Below, piece by piece: positions 5,080 through 5,808 of a stretch of 5,808 nt of DNA (positions are counted from its first letter, which is position 1; each line of letters begins with the position of its first letter). The position numbers and the translations under genes were made by a program. The notes below the pieces were generated by a model. The model did no database searches, was not told where the DNA came from, and was given only the letters and a program-made list of their open reading frames with translations. This stretch comes from Robiginitomaculum sp. (GTDB taxonomy: Bacteria; Pseudomonadota; Alphaproteobacteria; Caulobacterales; Maricaulaceae), in contig NVWT02000024.1 in the NCBI GenBank assembly GCA_002733735.2, forward strand, positions 6,361 through 12,168, in the 5' to 3' direction.

Positions 5080-5808
5080 TTATAATATACTTTTTGCTTT
5101 TTCAACAATTGCCGCAACTGTAATTCCAAAATGCTCATATAACTTATCTGCTGGTGCTGAACCACCAAAGCCACTCATACCAATAAAGTGATCAGCAGAA
5201 CCAGTATATCTTGACCAACCAAACTCTACTGCGGCCTCGACGGCAATGCGCGGCGCACTGCCCAATACTGTTTCGCGGTATTGCTTGTTTTGCTGTTCAA
5301 ATTTTTCTTGGCAAGGCATTGAAACCACGGCTGCACTTACGCCTTGTTTTGCCAGTTTGCTGGCGGCTTCTACGGCCAAATGCACTTCGGAGCCAGTGGC
5401 GATCAAGGTAATATCGCGTGCGGATTTTGTTGTCCGCAATATATACGCACCTTTGGCGCAAAGGTTCTCGTTGCTATTCTCAACGCGCAGCATTGGCAGC
5501 CCTTGGCGGGTTAGTGCCAATGTTGATGGCGCATCTGTTTCGTTCAAAGCGCATTGCCAGCTTTCGGCAGTTTCAATGGCATCACAGGGACGATAGACAA
5601 ACATATTTGGCAGGCTTCGTAATGTCGCCAAAGTTTCTACCGGTTGGTGGGTTGGCCCATCTTCGCCAAGGCCGATGCTGTCATGGGTAAGCACATAAAT
5701 TGTTCGCAAGCCCATTAAAGCTGAAAGCCGCATTGCGCCGAGCATATAACCAGCAAATACCAAAAATGTGCCAGAATAAGGAATAAATCCACCATGTAAG
5801 GCCATGCC
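5080..5808 (-). CDS. tkt: Transketolase, C-terminal part (5' end outside window)
   Basis: The visible 242 codons are the C-terminal third or so of a transketolase (full length about 660 residues), which moves two-carbon ketol units between sugar phosphates using thiamine diphosphate and Mg. The fragment opens in the pyrimidine-binding domain with GMALHGGFIPYSGTFLVF, followed by THDSIGLGEDGPTHQP, which carries the two conserved active-site His and the D of the sugar-phosphate site, and PCDAIET. The C-terminal domain begins near ITLIATGSEVHLAVEA and ends with SRYTGSADHFIGMSGFGGSAP and AIVEKAKSIL before TAA (5080-5082). The R of LTRQGLP, which binds phosphate, is present. It is upstream of rpe in the same direction with a 23-base gap, a pathway-consistent operon. 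The residues seen are intact. Confidence 0.96.
   Translation of the reverse strand, partial: GMALHGGFIPYSGTFLVFAGYMLGAMRLSALMGLRTIYVLTHDSIGLGEDGPTHQPVETLATLRSLPNMFVYRPCDAIETAESWQCALNETDAPSTLALTRQGLPMLRVENSNENLCAKGAYILRTTKSARDITLIATGSEVHLAVEAASKLAKQGVSAAVVSMPCQEKFEQQNKQYRETVLGSAPRIAVEAAVEFGWSRYTGSADHFIGMSGFGGSAPADKLYEHFGITVAAIVEKAKSIL

Noticed and set aside
5246..5596. Open frames of about 66-116 codons on + opposite transketolase.
   Set aside because: They are antisense shadows of a highly conserved gene, with no ribosome binding site or recognisable domain.

Overview
The window looks like chromosomal DNA from an alphaproteobacterium of moderate to low GC content. The main evidence is a DUF1192-type protein directly upstream of a DUF1465/RcdA-type protein, a pairing typical of that class, together with a transketolase and ribulose-phosphate 3-epimerase of ordinary bacterial type. 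I cannot name the genus from the sequence.

Layout: positions 1-717 hold the end of the DUF1192 gene and a complete rcdA, both on +. Positions 720-2573 form a regulator-plus-target module. A LysR-type regulator on - is divergent from an NTF2-like small protein and a tautomerase-family gene on +. The tautomerase is broken by an in-frame TAA and a lost C-terminus. The 142-base gap between the divergent genes holds a cluster of TGCA-centred inverted repeats, likely the LysR operator. Positions 2523-4168 hold a second regulator-plus-target module: a TetR-family repressor on -, divergent from an alpha/beta hydrolase on +. Their 52-base gap carries a near-perfect 29-bp palindrome lying over two good opposed sigma70-type promoters. 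Positions 4376-5808 hold two pentose phosphate/Calvin pathway genes on -: the 3' part of transketolase followed after 23 bases by rpe.

The two ends are housekeeping genes (cell-cycle proteolysis adaptor; sugar-phosphate metabolism). The middle, about 718-4375, is an accessory block of two independently regulated metabolic modules, probably for turnover of small organic compounds whose identity the sequence does not reveal. No mobility gene, tRNA, rRNA or CRISPR array is visible. I do not see a convincing new multi-gene system. The points most worth following are the hydrolase, which has an Asp nucleophile but Leu where the catalytic His is expected, the well-defined TetR operator, and the decaying tautomerase.
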